From positions 1-40,532 of the forward strand of contig JABARV010000012.1 in assembly GCA_019186965.1 (NCBI GenBank): 40,532 nt of DNA. The letters are read 5' to 3'. The notes below the pieces were generated by a model. That model did no database searches. It was not told the origin of the DNA and saw only the letters and a list, made by a program, of their open reading frames with translations. Positions 8,579-17,164 of the stretch are shown one piece after another; positions within the stretch are counted from its first letter, which is position 1; each line of letters begins with the position of its first letter. The translations under genes were made by a program, and so were the position numbers. This stretch comes from Turneriella sp. (GTDB lineage Bacteria; Spirochaetota; Leptospiria; Turneriellales; Turneriellaceae).

Positions 8579-9072
8579 ATTCCAAGACCTCGATAATAAT
8601 CGAGTGCGTATGAATCTTTTTCATTCCACGAAACTTTGACATGGAAGTGTAAAAGTTTGAACGTAAGCCCTGTAGTGCTTTTAGCAGAGGCATTACGTTC
8701 TTTAAAGTATTTTGCCGCGGGGCTGTCTTTAACCGATTCTCCCATACCAAGTTCGTCTGCCATTTTTTGTAAATCAAGTTCTTCGTCTTTAATTAGGTAT
8801 TCAAATTTGTACCCGGGAACATTGGGAAAGTCTCCTTGCCCACTATCGGTTTTGTTGAGTGCTTTTATTTCGTTCATTTTTTGTTTCGCAAGGGTGATGG
8901 CTTTGCTAAGGCTCAACGCTTTTTGCCGCATTGCCATGGCGTTTACGACGCTTCCTAAAACAAGTCCCGAAAGTGCTGCGGTAAGGGTAAGCGCCATCAG
9001 AACCTCAATAAGGGTAAAGCCACGCCTTTTTTTTCTGCGCCAATAAAATTGGATAGAACGTAAAAATTTCAA
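8575..9072 (-). CDS. Minor pseudopilin, GspI/PilV-like
   Basis: 165-aa prepilin-like protein with a longer basic leader (SIQFYWRRKKRRG) before the cleavage motif RG/FTLIEVLMALTL (cut after Gly18, Glu23), a single N-terminal hydrophobic helix and a short periplasmic domain. The small size and middle position match GspI. ATGA overlaps on both sides (8575-8578 and 9069-9072) mean all three pilin-like genes should be translated from one mRNA in coupled fashion. Confidence 0.78.
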   Translation of the reverse strand: MKFLRSIQFYWRRKKRRGFTLIEVLMALTLTAALSGLVLGSVVNAMAMRQKALSLSKAITLAKQKMNEIKALNKTDSGQGDFPNVPGYKFEYLIKDEELDLQKMADELGMGESVKDSPAAKYFKERNASAKSTTGLTFKLLHFHVKVSWNEKDSYALDYYRGLGI

Positions 9073-9683
9073 TGTGGCGCCTCTTGCTGTCTCGTGAAAG
9101 AGTAGATTTGAGAAAAATGGACGGGCTGCACGTTATAACGGGGGATGTACACATAATTTGGATTTGTTTCGCCAAATTGTAAAATAACGGGGTCGGCATT
9201 TCCCGTGGGGTAGAAATGCACCCAGATAAGAGGGCCTGCCAATTCAAGCCCTGAGCTTGACAAAATTTTTTTAAGCACAGTAGGAATTTTTTGTTCCTTT
9301 ATAAGCCATTTAGGTTCAGGCTTTTCTTCTGGATTTTTAAGCTCTTCACGGTCTTTTTCGCGTTCAAAACGGTATCTTTTAATTTCTGCAAGTTGCTTAA
9401 GCGCGGCATCGGGAGCAAGTTCGAGCTTGGGATCGTACTCCCTGAGGCCAAATGTTTTTTTATCGAGGTTTATTTCGAGTGTAAGCGTTTTTGCGCTTAT
9501 AAGGGCTTGCCTGCGGGCATCTTGAAAATACCCTTCAAATGCAATGTCTTGGCTTCCCGAAAGGCGCTCTTGCATAAAGCTCGAAAGTAGATTATACGCA
9601 AGGACAAGGAGAGCTCCGCCAATGGTAAGCACAACCAAAAGCTCAATTAAAGTAAAGCCAGAACGCGCTCGTAAAAGGCGCAT
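9069..9683 (-). CDS. Minor pseudopilin, GspH/FimT-like
   Basis: 204-aa prepilin-like protein: leader MRLLRARSG, cleavage before FTLIELLVVLT (Gly9/Phe10, Glu14), an N-terminal hydrophobic helix, then a soluble domain with a charged stretch rich in Glu, Lys and Arg (about residues 110-135) that is longer than usual. First gene of the minus-strand H-I-J trio. It is divergent from the aminopeptidase gene, with 81 bp between that must hold both promoters; no clear -35/-10 pair stands out. Confidence 0.78.
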   Translation of the reverse strand: MRLLRARSGFTLIELLVVLTIGGALLVLAYNLLSSFMQERLSGSQDIAFEGYFQDARRQALISAKTLTLEINLDKKTFGLREYDPKLELAPDAALKQLAEIKRYRFEREKDREELKNPEEKPEPKWLIKEQKIPTVLKKILSSSGLELAGPLIWVHFYPTGNADPVILQFGETNPNYVYIPRYNVQPVHFSQIYSFTRQQEAPH

Positions 9684-9764
9684 AAGAACATTTACGGTGT
9701 TTTATATACGCCGCCTATCTTTTTCCTTTTCGGCGCAATTGAATTTAAGACAAGGGGTAACACT

Positions 9765-11258
9765 ATGCCTCAACCAAAAAAATCAATACAGAAAAAAACT
9801 ATTTCCACAAAAATACCTTACCTTGCGTACCCGCAAAAAATACGTTGCCAAGTTACTCTAGAGCACGATAGTAAAAGGCATTCCGTCCGCTTTGTTTCGC
9901 AAAGCGAAATAATAAACTTAAAAAATATTCCCTCTTTCTTTAAAGGTAAAATGGGCGAAACTGTCCATACACAAGAAGGAATCGTAGTGGGGTTGGGCGA
10001 AGAGAAAGATATCGATGCTGATAGTTTTGCCGATACTCTTTTGCAAGCGCTTTTAACTGCCGCTACAAAACTTGAACGTTACGATATTATCTTAAGCCGA
10101 GAAAATTTTGAAAAAGTAGGATTAAAAACGGCAATAAAAGTTATAGTTGTGTCGCAAAGTAACGCTGAATATCCTACCGATTTACTCAAAGGTGAAAAAA
10201 ACAAACAAAAAATTCTCGTTAAAGATACACGTATTGTTATTCCCACTGTGTTTTTGTCTGCTGCCGAAGAAATTTTAAACGAAGCCCTAATCGAGGCACG
10301 GCACATTAACGCAATGCGGCAAACACAGGCGCTACCCGGAAATTTTTTAACTCCGCAGACAATGGATGCGCGTGCAGACGATATCGCGAAAATGTTTTCT
10401 ATTAAGAAAAAATCTTTTGGTCTTAACGAACTTGAAAAAATGGGGGCGGGAGGAATTCTCGCTGTTACTGTAGGTTCTACACGCGAGCCGCGCCTTATTG
10501 TCCTTGAGTATAAGCATGCGAAAGCTAAAAGGACTTTAGGGCTTGTCGGCAAAGGCGTTACTTTCGATTCAGGTGGAATTTCGCTTAAACCCGGCGCGGA
10601 TATGCACGAGATGAAGTACGATATGTCGGGAAGCGCGATGGCGTTGCATGCTATTGCGGCAATTGCCGAACAAAAACTTGAAATTAACGCGGTGTGTGTA
10701 ATTGCGATGGTCGAAAACATGCCTTCGGGGAGCGCATTTAAGCCTGGAGATGTATACACAGCGCTAAATGGACAAACTGTTGAGGTGCAAAATACAGATG
10801 CCGAAGGAAGGCTCATCTTGGGAGATGCTTTAACGTATGTACAAAAACATTACAAAACAGATTTACTCATCAACATGGCGACTTTAACTGGTGCATGCGT
10901 TATAGCTTTGGGTGATTTTTACGCGGGGCTTTTTTCAAATTCTCCTTTTGCGCGCACCACAATTGAAAAAGCGGCAGAGGTATCGCACGAGCCTGTGTGG
11001 TCTCTTCCTGTTGGCAAAAGGTACCGTAAAATGCTCAAATCGACCATTGCCGATATCAACAACGTTGGCGGTAGGTATGGCGGAGCGTCGACTGCGGCGG
11101 CTTTCTTGGAATCTTTTATCGAAGAAGGACAGCCGTGGGCGCACCTCGATATAGCGGGTGTGGGGATGGTTAAAAAAGCGTTCAACGTATATACGCCGTC
11201 GGGAAGCGGTTATGGCGTGCGGCTTTTAACGCAAGTGGCGCGGCAACTTATGGAGTAG
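9765..11258 (+). CDS. pepA: Leucyl aminopeptidase (M17 family)
   Basis: Cytoplasmic dizinc (or dimanganese) aminopeptidase removing N-terminal residues from peptides. The 497-aa protein has the two-domain M17 layout: a variable N-terminal half and a C-terminal catalytic half with VGKGVTFDSGGISLKPG (Lys263, Asp268, Lys275), YDMSG and the signature NTDAEGRLILGDAL (343-356, Asp345 and Glu347 metal ligands, Arg349). E. coli PepA also acts as a DNA-binding protein; nothing here tests that. AAGGGG lies just before the ATG. The MTA phosphorylase gene follows after 10 bp. Confidence 0.92.
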   Translation: MPQPKKSIQKKTISTKIPYLAYPQKIRCQVTLEHDSKRHSVRFVSQSEIINLKNIPSFFKGKMGETVHTQEGIVVGLGEEKDIDADSFADTLLQALLTAATKLERYDIILSRENFEKVGLKTAIKVIVVSQSNAEYPTDLLKGEKNKQKILVKDTRIVIPTVFLSAAEEILNEALIEARHINAMRQTQALPGNFLTPQTMDARADDIAKMFSIKKKSFGLNELEKMGAGGILAVTVGSTREPRLIVLEYKHAKAKRTLGLVGKGVTFDSGGISLKPGADMHEMKYDMSGSAMALHAIAAIAEQKLEINAVCVIAMVENMPSGSAFKPGDVYTALNGQTVEVQNTDAEGRLILGDALTYVQKHYKTDLLINMATLTGACVIALGDFYAGLFSNSPFARTTIEKAAEVSHEPVWSLPVGKRYRKMLKSTIADINNVGGRYGGASTAAAFLESFIEEGQPWAHLDIAGVGMVKKAFNVYTPSGSGYGVRLLTQVARQLME

Positions 11259-11268
11259 AATTTACTAT

Positions 11269-12150
11269 ATGCAGCACAAAGTAGATATTGGGATTATTGG
11301 CGGCACGGGCGTTTATGGCATCGAAGGGATGAAAATCCTTGATAAGGTACGCATGGATACACCGTGGGGAAAACCTTCTGACGAAATTACGGTTGCCGAA
11401 TATGTAGACAAAGATATAAACCTAAAGATGGCCTTTTTACCACGCCATGGTAAGGGACATTTTATTCCTCCAACTAAAGTTCCTGCACACGCTAATTTAG
11501 CTGCACTAAAGCTCTTAGGCGCAGAAGCGGTTGTGGCTTTTTCTGCGGTTGGCTCTCTTAAAGAAGAAATCGTTCCTGGGCATTTTGTACTTCCTGACCA
11601 AATTATAGACCGGACACGGCACCGGCGCGATACATATTTTGACGAAGGAATTGTTGTCCATGTTTCCTTTGGCGATCCAATGGATATAACTCTACGGGAA
11701 ATTCTTAAAAAGGCGCTCGGCGAATTAAATTTACCTGTCCACACAAATGAAACTCTTATCTGTATGGAAGGGCCACAATTTTCCACTCGCGCTGAATCAA
11801 AACTTTATAAATCATGGGGAGGGGGGATCATCAACATGAGCGCACTTCCAGAAGCTAAGCTTGCGCGTGAGCTTGAATTACCGTACCAGATGGTTTGCAT
11901 GGCAACCGACTACGATGCCTGGCGTGACCACGACGAAGTAGTCACCGTTGAAGATGTAATGCAGGTTGTCCAAAAAAATTCTGCAAACGCGCAAAAGGTA
12001 CTCCTCCACGCTGTACCCCATTTAGCCCGTAAAAAGGGAAAGCTTAATAACCTGCAAGGTTCTGTAAAATTTGGCATTATGACCGCAAAAGAAAAGCGTG
12101 ACGCACAATTGTGTGTAAAATATAACACCCTTTTACCTGGATATTTTTGA
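11269..12150 (+). CDS. mtnP: S-methyl-5'-thioadenosine phosphorylase
   Basis: Phosphorolyses methylthioadenosine to adenine and 5-methylthioribose 1-phosphate. The 293-aa protein shows IGIIGGTGVYG at the start, the phosphate-binding LPRHGKGH (57-64), MEGPQFSTRAES (166-177), INM at 188-190 and MATDYDAW (211-218). Asp214 and Asp216 stand where MTAP enzymes hold Asp for the adenine N7 and purine nucleoside phosphorylases of this family hold Asn, so MTA is the likely substrate. The C-terminal motif resembles the human enzyme unusually closely. The stop overlaps the next start by one base (TGATG). Confidence 0.85.
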   Translation: MQHKVDIGIIGGTGVYGIEGMKILDKVRMDTPWGKPSDEITVAEYVDKDINLKMAFLPRHGKGHFIPPTKVPAHANLAALKLLGAEAVVAFSAVGSLKEEIVPGHFVLPDQIIDRTRHRRDTYFDEGIVVHVSFGDPMDITLREILKKALGELNLPVHTNETLICMEGPQFSTRAESKLYKSWGGGIINMSALPEAKLARELELPYQMVCMATDYDAWRDHDEVVTVEDVMQVVQKNSANAQKVLLHAVPHLARKKGKLNNLQGSVKFGIMTAKEKRDAQLCVKYNTLLPGYF

Positions 12151-13451
12151 TGGACGAAAAAAAAAGACCACACCTGATTATTATAGGGGGAGGCTTCGGT
12201 GGGCTCACCCTTGCACGGGCGTTAAAACACGCTCCAGTAGATATCACCCTCATCGATAAAGCGAACCACCATCTTTTTCAACCGCTTCTTTACCAAGTTG
12301 CAACTGCGTCACTTTCTCCGGGAAATATAGCAATGCCATTACGCGCAATTTTTCGTTCGCAAAAAAATGTGCGCGTGCTAATGAACCGCGTCGAATACGT
12401 GCTTGCAAAGGAAAAGAAAATACGTCTTGTCTCGGGAGATGAGTTCCCGTACGACCGTTTGGTAATAGCAGCCGGAGCGCGGCATTCGTATTTTGGCCAT
12501 GACGAGTGGGAAAAAAATGCACCGGGGTTAAAAAATCTTGCAGATGCACTCCGCATGCGCCAAAAAATTTTGGTTGCGTTTGAAAAAGCCGAAGCGCTTG
12601 TCGAATCCAAAGGACTTACGGGGTCAGGTGCGCTTTCCGAGGAAAATCAGAAAGAGCTTAAACGGCTTTTAACATTTGTTGTTGTTGGCGGAGGCCCGAC
12701 GGGGGTTGAACTTGCAGGAGCAATTGCAGAAATTGCGCACAATACGCTCAAAAAAGAATTCCGTGGAATAAAACCCGATACCGCACGCGTACTTTTAGTC
12801 GAAGGAGCTCCAAACCTTTTGGGCGCTTTTCCGGGAACTTTGGGTGAAAGCGCACGCAAAGCACTCACTAAACTGGGTGTTGAAGTCCGCACACAGAGCG
12901 CGGTGAAAAATGTAATGTTCGATGCAGTTGAAGTAGGGGATGAACTTATTGGCGCTAGCAATGTTTTTTGGGCGGCCGGAAATACCGCAGCTTCTCTGCT
13001 TAAAACATTGGGCACCCCACTAGATAAAGCGGGGCGTGCAATTGTGGAAAGCGATTTATCTCTTTTAGAATATCCCGAAATTTCTGTAATTGGGGATGCA
13101 GCCCACGCAATTGACTACGCAACGGGAAAGCCCTTACCAGGTGTTGCTCCTGTGGCAATCCAGCAAGGGCAGTACTTGGCAAAAAAGATTAAGGCAGAGA
13201 TCCAAAAAAAACCACTTGGGGCTTTCCGTTATTGGGATAAGGGTTCTATGGCTACGATTGGGCGTGGCCGTGCAGTGGCAAAAATTGGCCGTGCGCACTT
13301 TTCTGGTTTTATTGCGTGGTTGATGTGGTCGTTTATCCATATTATGTACCTTATTGGATTTCGTAACCGGTTTGCTGTCATGACACTTTGGATGTACGGC
13401 TACTTGACAAATAGCCGTACGGTTCGTCTTATTACGGCAGATGATTTATAA
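12150..13451 (+). CDS. ndh: Type II NADH:quinone oxidoreductase (NDH-2)
   Basis: Single-subunit FAD enzyme of the membrane surface that passes electrons from NADH to quinone without pumping protons. The 433-aa product has the FAD Rossmann motif IIIGGGFGGL near the N-terminus, the NDH-2 motif LFQPLLYQVATASLSP, the NADH-binding VVVGGGPTGVELAGA, and the second FAD motif VIGDAAHA. A C-terminal aromatic/hydrophobic region (HFSGFIAWLMWSFIHIMYL, about residue 385) fits monotopic membrane attachment. ATG at 12150 is preferred to the TTG one codon upstream. The next gene's ATG lies 11 bp inside its 3' end. Confidence 0.88.
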   Translation: MDEKKRPHLIIIGGGFGGLTLARALKHAPVDITLIDKANHHLFQPLLYQVATASLSPGNIAMPLRAIFRSQKNVRVLMNRVEYVLAKEKKIRLVSGDEFPYDRLVIAAGARHSYFGHDEWEKNAPGLKNLADALRMRQKILVAFEKAEALVESKGLTGSGALSEENQKELKRLLTFVVVGGGPTGVELAGAIAEIAHNTLKKEFRGIKPDTARVLLVEGAPNLLGAFPGTLGESARKALTKLGVEVRTQSAVKNVMFDAVEVGDELIGASNVFWAAGNTAASLLKTLGTPLDKAGRAIVESDLSLLEYPEISVIGDAAHAIDYATGKPLPGVAPVAIQQGQYLAKKIKAEIQKKPLGAFRYWDKGSMATIGRGRAVAKIGRAHFSGFIAWLMWSFIHIMYLIGFRNRFAVMTLWMYGYLTNSRTVRLITADDL

Positions 13452-14946
13452 AATTTTCTTTTTATTTTTTTTAGCAGTATTTTTTTTCGCGTGTGGCACG
13501 ACAAAAAGTGTGCAAAAGGAAGAAATACCTAAAAACGTAGAAGATATTCCAAAAGAAAACGATAACCCTCCACAAGAACAAAAATCTTTGGATGAAAAAG
13601 ATTTAAGCGAGAAAGGTTCTTTAAAAAAAGATCCTCCGCACATACAGAAGCAATCGCGAAAACCCAAAGGACGTTTTAAGTTTAGCGGGGATGAATTCGT
13701 TAAGGAAAACGGATACAACCCTTTTGAGAAAAAAAACGATACAGTAATGCAAATACGCGGACACGCGAAAGTAAGTACGAAGAACTTAAAAATGTCTGCG
13801 CCACAAATCGAAATTTATGGCTCTGGGGGAAATTATGCGTACGCAAAAGGACCAGTGGAAATTTTTGACACTAAAAACCAAACGCGTATTTTAGGAAACG
13901 AAGCTCTTTTCCTGCGTGGCGAAAGCAAGGCGATTTTGCGCGGTAATATCCAGTTACGTGCATTTGTAAAAAGTGAAAAAAAAGGCGGCAAAAAAGAGCA
14001 AATTAATTTGACGGCAAATGAGTTGGAACGTCGTTTTGATACGTCGGTTTCTCTTGCGCGAGGAAATGTTGTCGTAAAAGCAAAAGGCGGAGTTCTCTAT
14101 GCAAATGAAGTCGAATTTTTTGAGGAGCAAGATTTGGTGCACTCTTCTGCGTCGCCGCGCATTTTCACCGAATCGGATTTAATGCTCGCGGATATAATAG
14201 AATGGAAGGTGTCGATAAAAAGAGTAGATTTCAAAAATAATGTTCGAGCATTTTTTAATCGAACCGAAAATGATAATAAGAAAAAAGTACACGAGGCAGA
14301 AGAAGGGAACGAAAAAACTATTGCAACAAAAGTACGCGCCGAAGAAGCGAGGCTTGTACAAAAAGAAGAGTTGCTATTAAAACAAAAACTGACTTTACAA
14401 AAAAATGTTGTTGTCGAGCGTAAAGATTTTATTGCGTACGCCCAAGAAACCGACATATTTGGTGCATCCGCACAATTGGTTAAAGCCCGAAAAAAGGTAA
14501 AAATTTTAAATAAAACAGATAAAAATGAATCGTACGGCGATTTTTTTGAATGGCGAAAAGAATCGGGTTATATGTCATTAGGGGCAATGAAAGGAAACGA
14601 GACTCGAACTATTCTTTTTGATAAGAATGGAAAACCTACCGCACAAATTTATTCCGCAAGTGCGACTCGTGCAAATGAAGACGCTAATCCGCAGGCGAAG
14701 GGCGATGTACGGATTATACAATTAGATAATAGCCAAAGGACCGCGCCAGCGAGCATGGGCGGCGAGTGGGCAGAAATCGATTCTGCAGAAAAGATTATTC
14801 GTCTTTATGGAAGACCCTACGTCGAAGGAGAGATGGGACGCATTGGAGCGCGTAATATTATTCTTTACTACGAAGAGCGCCGTTACGAGATGCTCGGTAT
14901 CGAAACGGGAGTTATTGAAAAACAAATGAATCGGAGTGAGGATTAG
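13441..14946 (+). CDS. LptA/OstA-like lipoprotein
   Basis: 501-aa predicted lipoprotein. It has a hydrophobic leader with lipobox FFFAC (Cys18) and a Lys/Glu/Pro-rich linker. Repeated OstA-type beta motifs follow, such as MQIRGHAKVSTKNLKMSAP, YAKGPVEIFD, RGNIQLRA, ARGNVVVKAKGGVLYA and LQKNVVVERK. Family members form the beta-jellyroll that carries LPS across the periplasm (LptA, LptC, LptD N-terminus). At 501 aa it is much longer than LptA (about 185 aa) and is interrupted by a charged helical insert (about residues 278-315). It could be a fused LptA or LptC/LptA protein. The gene overlaps ndh by 11 bp and abuts the HIT gene. Confidence 0.72.
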   Translation: MIYKIFFLFFLAVFFFACGTTKSVQKEEIPKNVEDIPKENDNPPQEQKSLDEKDLSEKGSLKKDPPHIQKQSRKPKGRFKFSGDEFVKENGYNPFEKKNDTVMQIRGHAKVSTKNLKMSAPQIEIYGSGGNYAYAKGPVEIFDTKNQTRILGNEALFLRGESKAILRGNIQLRAFVKSEKKGGKKEQINLTANELERRFDTSVSLARGNVVVKAKGGVLYANEVEFFEEQDLVHSSASPRIFTESDLMLADIIEWKVSIKRVDFKNNVRAFFNRTENDNKKKVHEAEEGNEKTIATKVRAEEARLVQKEELLLKQKLTLQKNVVVERKDFIAYAQETDIFGASAQLVKARKKVKILNKTDKNESYGDFFEWRKESGYMSLGAMKGNETRTILFDKNGKPTAQIYSASATRANEDANPQAKGDVRIIQLDNSQRTAPASMGGEWAEIDSAEKIIRLYGRPYVEGEMGRIGARNIILYYEERRYEMLGIETGVIEKQMNRSED

Positions 14947-15279
14947 ATGAGTGAATGTTTATTTTGTAAAATTGCAGAAAAGAAAATTGAGGCAAAATTT
15001 GTCTACGAAGATAAAGAAATTGTAGCGTTTCGCGATGTTAACCCCGTTGCGCCAACGCACATACTCGTTATCCCAAAAGTACATATCGAAAATATTTTGG
15101 GTATAGATGGTAACCTTGGAGAAAAAATGCTACAGGTGATAAAAAAAATAGTCGTATCTGAAAAAATTGAAAAGGGATTTCGCCTTGTTACCAACACCGG
15201 CGAACACGGCGGCCAAACTGTCTACCATCTGCATTGGCATATTTTATCAGGCCGCCACATGGGATGGCCGCCCGGATAA
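14947..15279 (+). CDS. HIT-family nucleotide-binding protein (HinT-like)
   Basis: 110-aa cytoplasmic histidine-triad hydrolase, probably acting on purine nucleoside phosphoramidates or adenylated lysine. All family marks are present: CLFCKI near the N-terminus, FRDVNPVAPTHILVIPK (28-44) and the catalytic triad HLHWH (94-98). The length is normal for HinT. The start codon directly follows the preceding stop, and the next gene begins within or just after its last codons, so it is embedded in the ndh-to-regulator operon. Confidence 0.92.
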   Translation: MSECLFCKIAEKKIEAKFVYEDKEIVAFRDVNPVAPTHILVIPKVHIENILGIDGNLGEKMLQVIKKIVVSEKIEKGFRLVTNTGEHGGQTVYHLHWHILSGRHMGWPPG

Positions 15280-16280
15280 ACGTGGCTAAAAGTTCTCGAT
15301 TTCGGCTATACACCAAACTTGCTCTTGCGTCGGTTTTTGTCTGCGTTGTTGCAACTCTACTTTGGTTTATTTTTCGTATCGAAAAGATAATTTTATCCGA
15401 ACTTGATGAAAGTATAGCAGTCGAAGATTTATACGTTTCCGTATTAAATAGCACCTTTGTTGCGCAAAACGTCCGTGTTGTGGGTGATAGCGAGGGTGAT
15501 TGTGCAGGAGCTACAATCTTTGAAGTAAAGCGGCTAACGGGAAAATTTACTTGGACAGAAAGAAAACTAGTATCGCTTATTTTAGACGAAGCAAGTTTTT
15601 TTTCTGAAACTTTGAAAAAAAACTGTCTTTTCTCACGGGACAAAAAACCTGGCTTTAGAATACAAAATGTATTGCCGCAAGAAGGTATTTCGATAACTGT
15701 TAAAGGCGCAACAATTTTAGAACCTTTTTTTGGGCCTATTTCTACCGAAGGTGTTTTTGTTTTAAAGCAGGAAAAGAATGGGGAGGCTATTTTATCTTTT
15801 AGTAATTTTGTGGCAAAGAATTATCTTGCTAAGCTGGATGTTCCTAAGGGGCAGATAGAGTTTGTGAAAAACGCATCTGGATTATCTATTAAAAAGGGGA
15901 GCGCCAAAGCAACTCTTTACATCCCCGAGTTGCAAAAATTACCCCAGTTAAGGCAAAAAAATTTTCGTATTGTACAAGGTTCTTCCCTGTTACGTTTTAC
16001 TGTGGATATTTCTAACGAGCGTTACGCGCTCTACAGTATGTTGGACTTAAAAAATTTAAAACTTGTAGGCAGGCCATTTTACGATAAAATGTTTATAAAG
16101 CTTACTCCAGAAAATGTATGGCCCATGGTAGAGGATTCTCCAGGTCTTTTCACGGTAACTTTCAAGACCGTTGCATCGAGGAAAAGCTTGCCGCGCCAAT
16201 TCGCTATCGATTTAAAGCATGCGATTATAAAAAAAGCGAAGTTGGGTTTAAAGAAAAAAATCCCTATACTGCCTTTTTAG
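15264..16280 (+). CDS. Membrane-anchored periplasmic protein, AsmA-like N-terminus
   Basis: About 338 aa. A basic N-terminus (KSSRFRLYTK) is followed by one transmembrane helix (LALASVFVCVVATLLWFIF, about 19-37) and a long beta-strand-rich periplasmic part. The first strands (ESIAVEDLYVSVLNSTFVAQNVRVVG) resemble the start of AsmA/DUF748 proteins, which act in outer-membrane lipid traffic, but no full domain match can be claimed. Two starts are plausible: ATG at 15264 inside the HIT gene, or GTG at 15282 just after its stop. Its place two genes after an LptA-like lipoprotein is consistent with an envelope role. Confidence 0.6.
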   Translation: MAARINVAKSSRFRLYTKLALASVFVCVVATLLWFIFRIEKIILSELDESIAVEDLYVSVLNSTFVAQNVRVVGDSEGDCAGATIFEVKRLTGKFTWTERKLVSLILDEASFFSETLKKNCLFSRDKKPGFRIQNVLPQEGISITVKGATILEPFFGPISTEGVFVLKQEKNGEAILSFSNFVAKNYLAKLDVPKGQIEFVKNASGLSIKKGSAKATLYIPELQKLPQLRQKNFRIVQGSSLLRFTVDISNERYALYSMLDLKNLKLVGRPFYDKMFIKLTPENVWPMVEDSPGLFTVTFKTVASRKSLPRQFAIDLKHAIIKKAKLGLKKKIPILPF

Positions 16281-16289
16281 GAGATACGA

Positions 16290-16514
16290 TTGGAAAATAA
16301 AACTATTCTTGATATCGATAAGGGGCGTGGGGAAGTAATCCGTGTCGAAGTGGGGGAGTTTAAAGGAAAAAAATTGCTCCATTTACGTATTTGGTACACA
16401 AGCGACAGTGGAGAATTGCTACCAACGAAAAAGGGCGTTGCGTTAAGCATAGAACAGTTTGAGGCGTTCAAAAATGTTCTTCCGCAGGTAGAAGAGGCTC
16501 TTAAAACTCCATGA
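16290..16514 (+). CDS. PC4-like (transcriptional coactivator p15 family) protein
   Basis: 74-aa protein matching the bacterial PC4/Sub1 fold: GRGEVIRVEVGEFKGKKLLH then LRIWYTSDSGELLPTKKGVALS and the C-terminal helix IEQFEAFKNVLPQV. Such proteins bind single-stranded DNA or RNA as dimers; in bacteria the role is poorly known. The start is TTG at 16290, supported by AGGAG at 16279-16283 with six-base spacing. Its last four bases (ATGA) overlap the start of a cNMP-binding regulator, implying coupled translation. Confidence 0.82.
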   Translation: MENKTILDIDKGRGEVIRVEVGEFKGKKLLHLRIWYTSDSGELLPTKKGVALSIEQFEAFKNVLPQVEEALKTP

Positions 16515-17149
16515 GCGTAGATCTTGTAAAAAAATTTGGTTCTACCTACAAAGCAGGGCAAACAATTTTTAAAGAAGGCGACTTTGCCGAAGAAATGTAC
16601 ATCATCCACCAAGGGCAAGTGCACATTTCAAAAAGAGCAAAAAATGCTGAGCAAATTTTGGCGACGCTCCGCGATGGCGATTTTTTTGGCGAGATGGCGT
16701 TATTTACCGAGTCCCCACGTTCTGCGACGGCGGTTGTTGTTACCGATAGCGTTATCTTAAAAATCGATAAAAAATCGTTTGATTTTATGGTGAATAACAA
16801 TTCTACTTTTGCGATAAATATGATCCGTAAATTATGCGAAAGGCTCCGTAATGCGGACAACCAAATTGGCGAGCTTCTCGTGGTAAGCCGCGAAACGCGA
16901 ATTCTTAAAGCAATGTCTGCATTTTGGAATAGCGAGGGGCAAAAAGATGCTTCGGGACAGGTTTTGCTGTTACCGTATTTAGGTTTTTGCGATTATCTCA
17001 AAAAAACGTATGGAATTACTGTCGAAGATGCAAACCAAAGCCTCTTAAAATTGCGAAACCAGAATTTATTGCATATACGTAAAGATACGGTCGGAAAACA
17101 ATACATTGCATTCTCACCCAAGGTGTTAGAATTTTTCCACCTGACGTAA
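16511..17149 (+). CDS. Cyclic-nucleotide-binding regulator (CRP/FNR superfamily)
   Basis: 212-aa protein. The N-terminal cNMP-binding beta-roll has the phosphate-binding cassette FFGEMALFTESPRSATA (58-74, with Arg70-Ser71-Ala72 as in cAMP binders), then a dimerisation helix (SFDFMVNNNSTFAINMIRKLCERL region) and a C-terminal domain (about 150-212) that looks like a winged helix but lacks a textbook CRP recognition motif. Role inferred: ligand-dependent transcription factor. The canonical cassette suggests real cAMP or cGMP binding rather than a heme or iron sensor. Last gene of the plus-strand run; it converges with holA, leaving 15 AT-rich bases. Confidence 0.8.
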   Translation: MSVDLVKKFGSTYKAGQTIFKEGDFAEEMYIIHQGQVHISKRAKNAEQILATLRDGDFFGEMALFTESPRSATAVVVTDSVILKIDKKSFDFMVNNNSTFAINMIRKLCERLRNADNQIGELLVVSRETRILKAMSAFWNSEGQKDASGQVLLLPYLGFCDYLKKTYGITVEDANQSLLKLRNQNLLHIRKDTVGKQYIAFSPKVLEFFHLT

Positions 17150-17164
17150 TTTTTTGTAAATAAT

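Noticed and set aside
10079-10816. Minus-strand open frame of 245 codons inside pepA
   Set aside because: Antisense to the conserved M17 catalytic region, no ribosome-binding site or recognisable domain.
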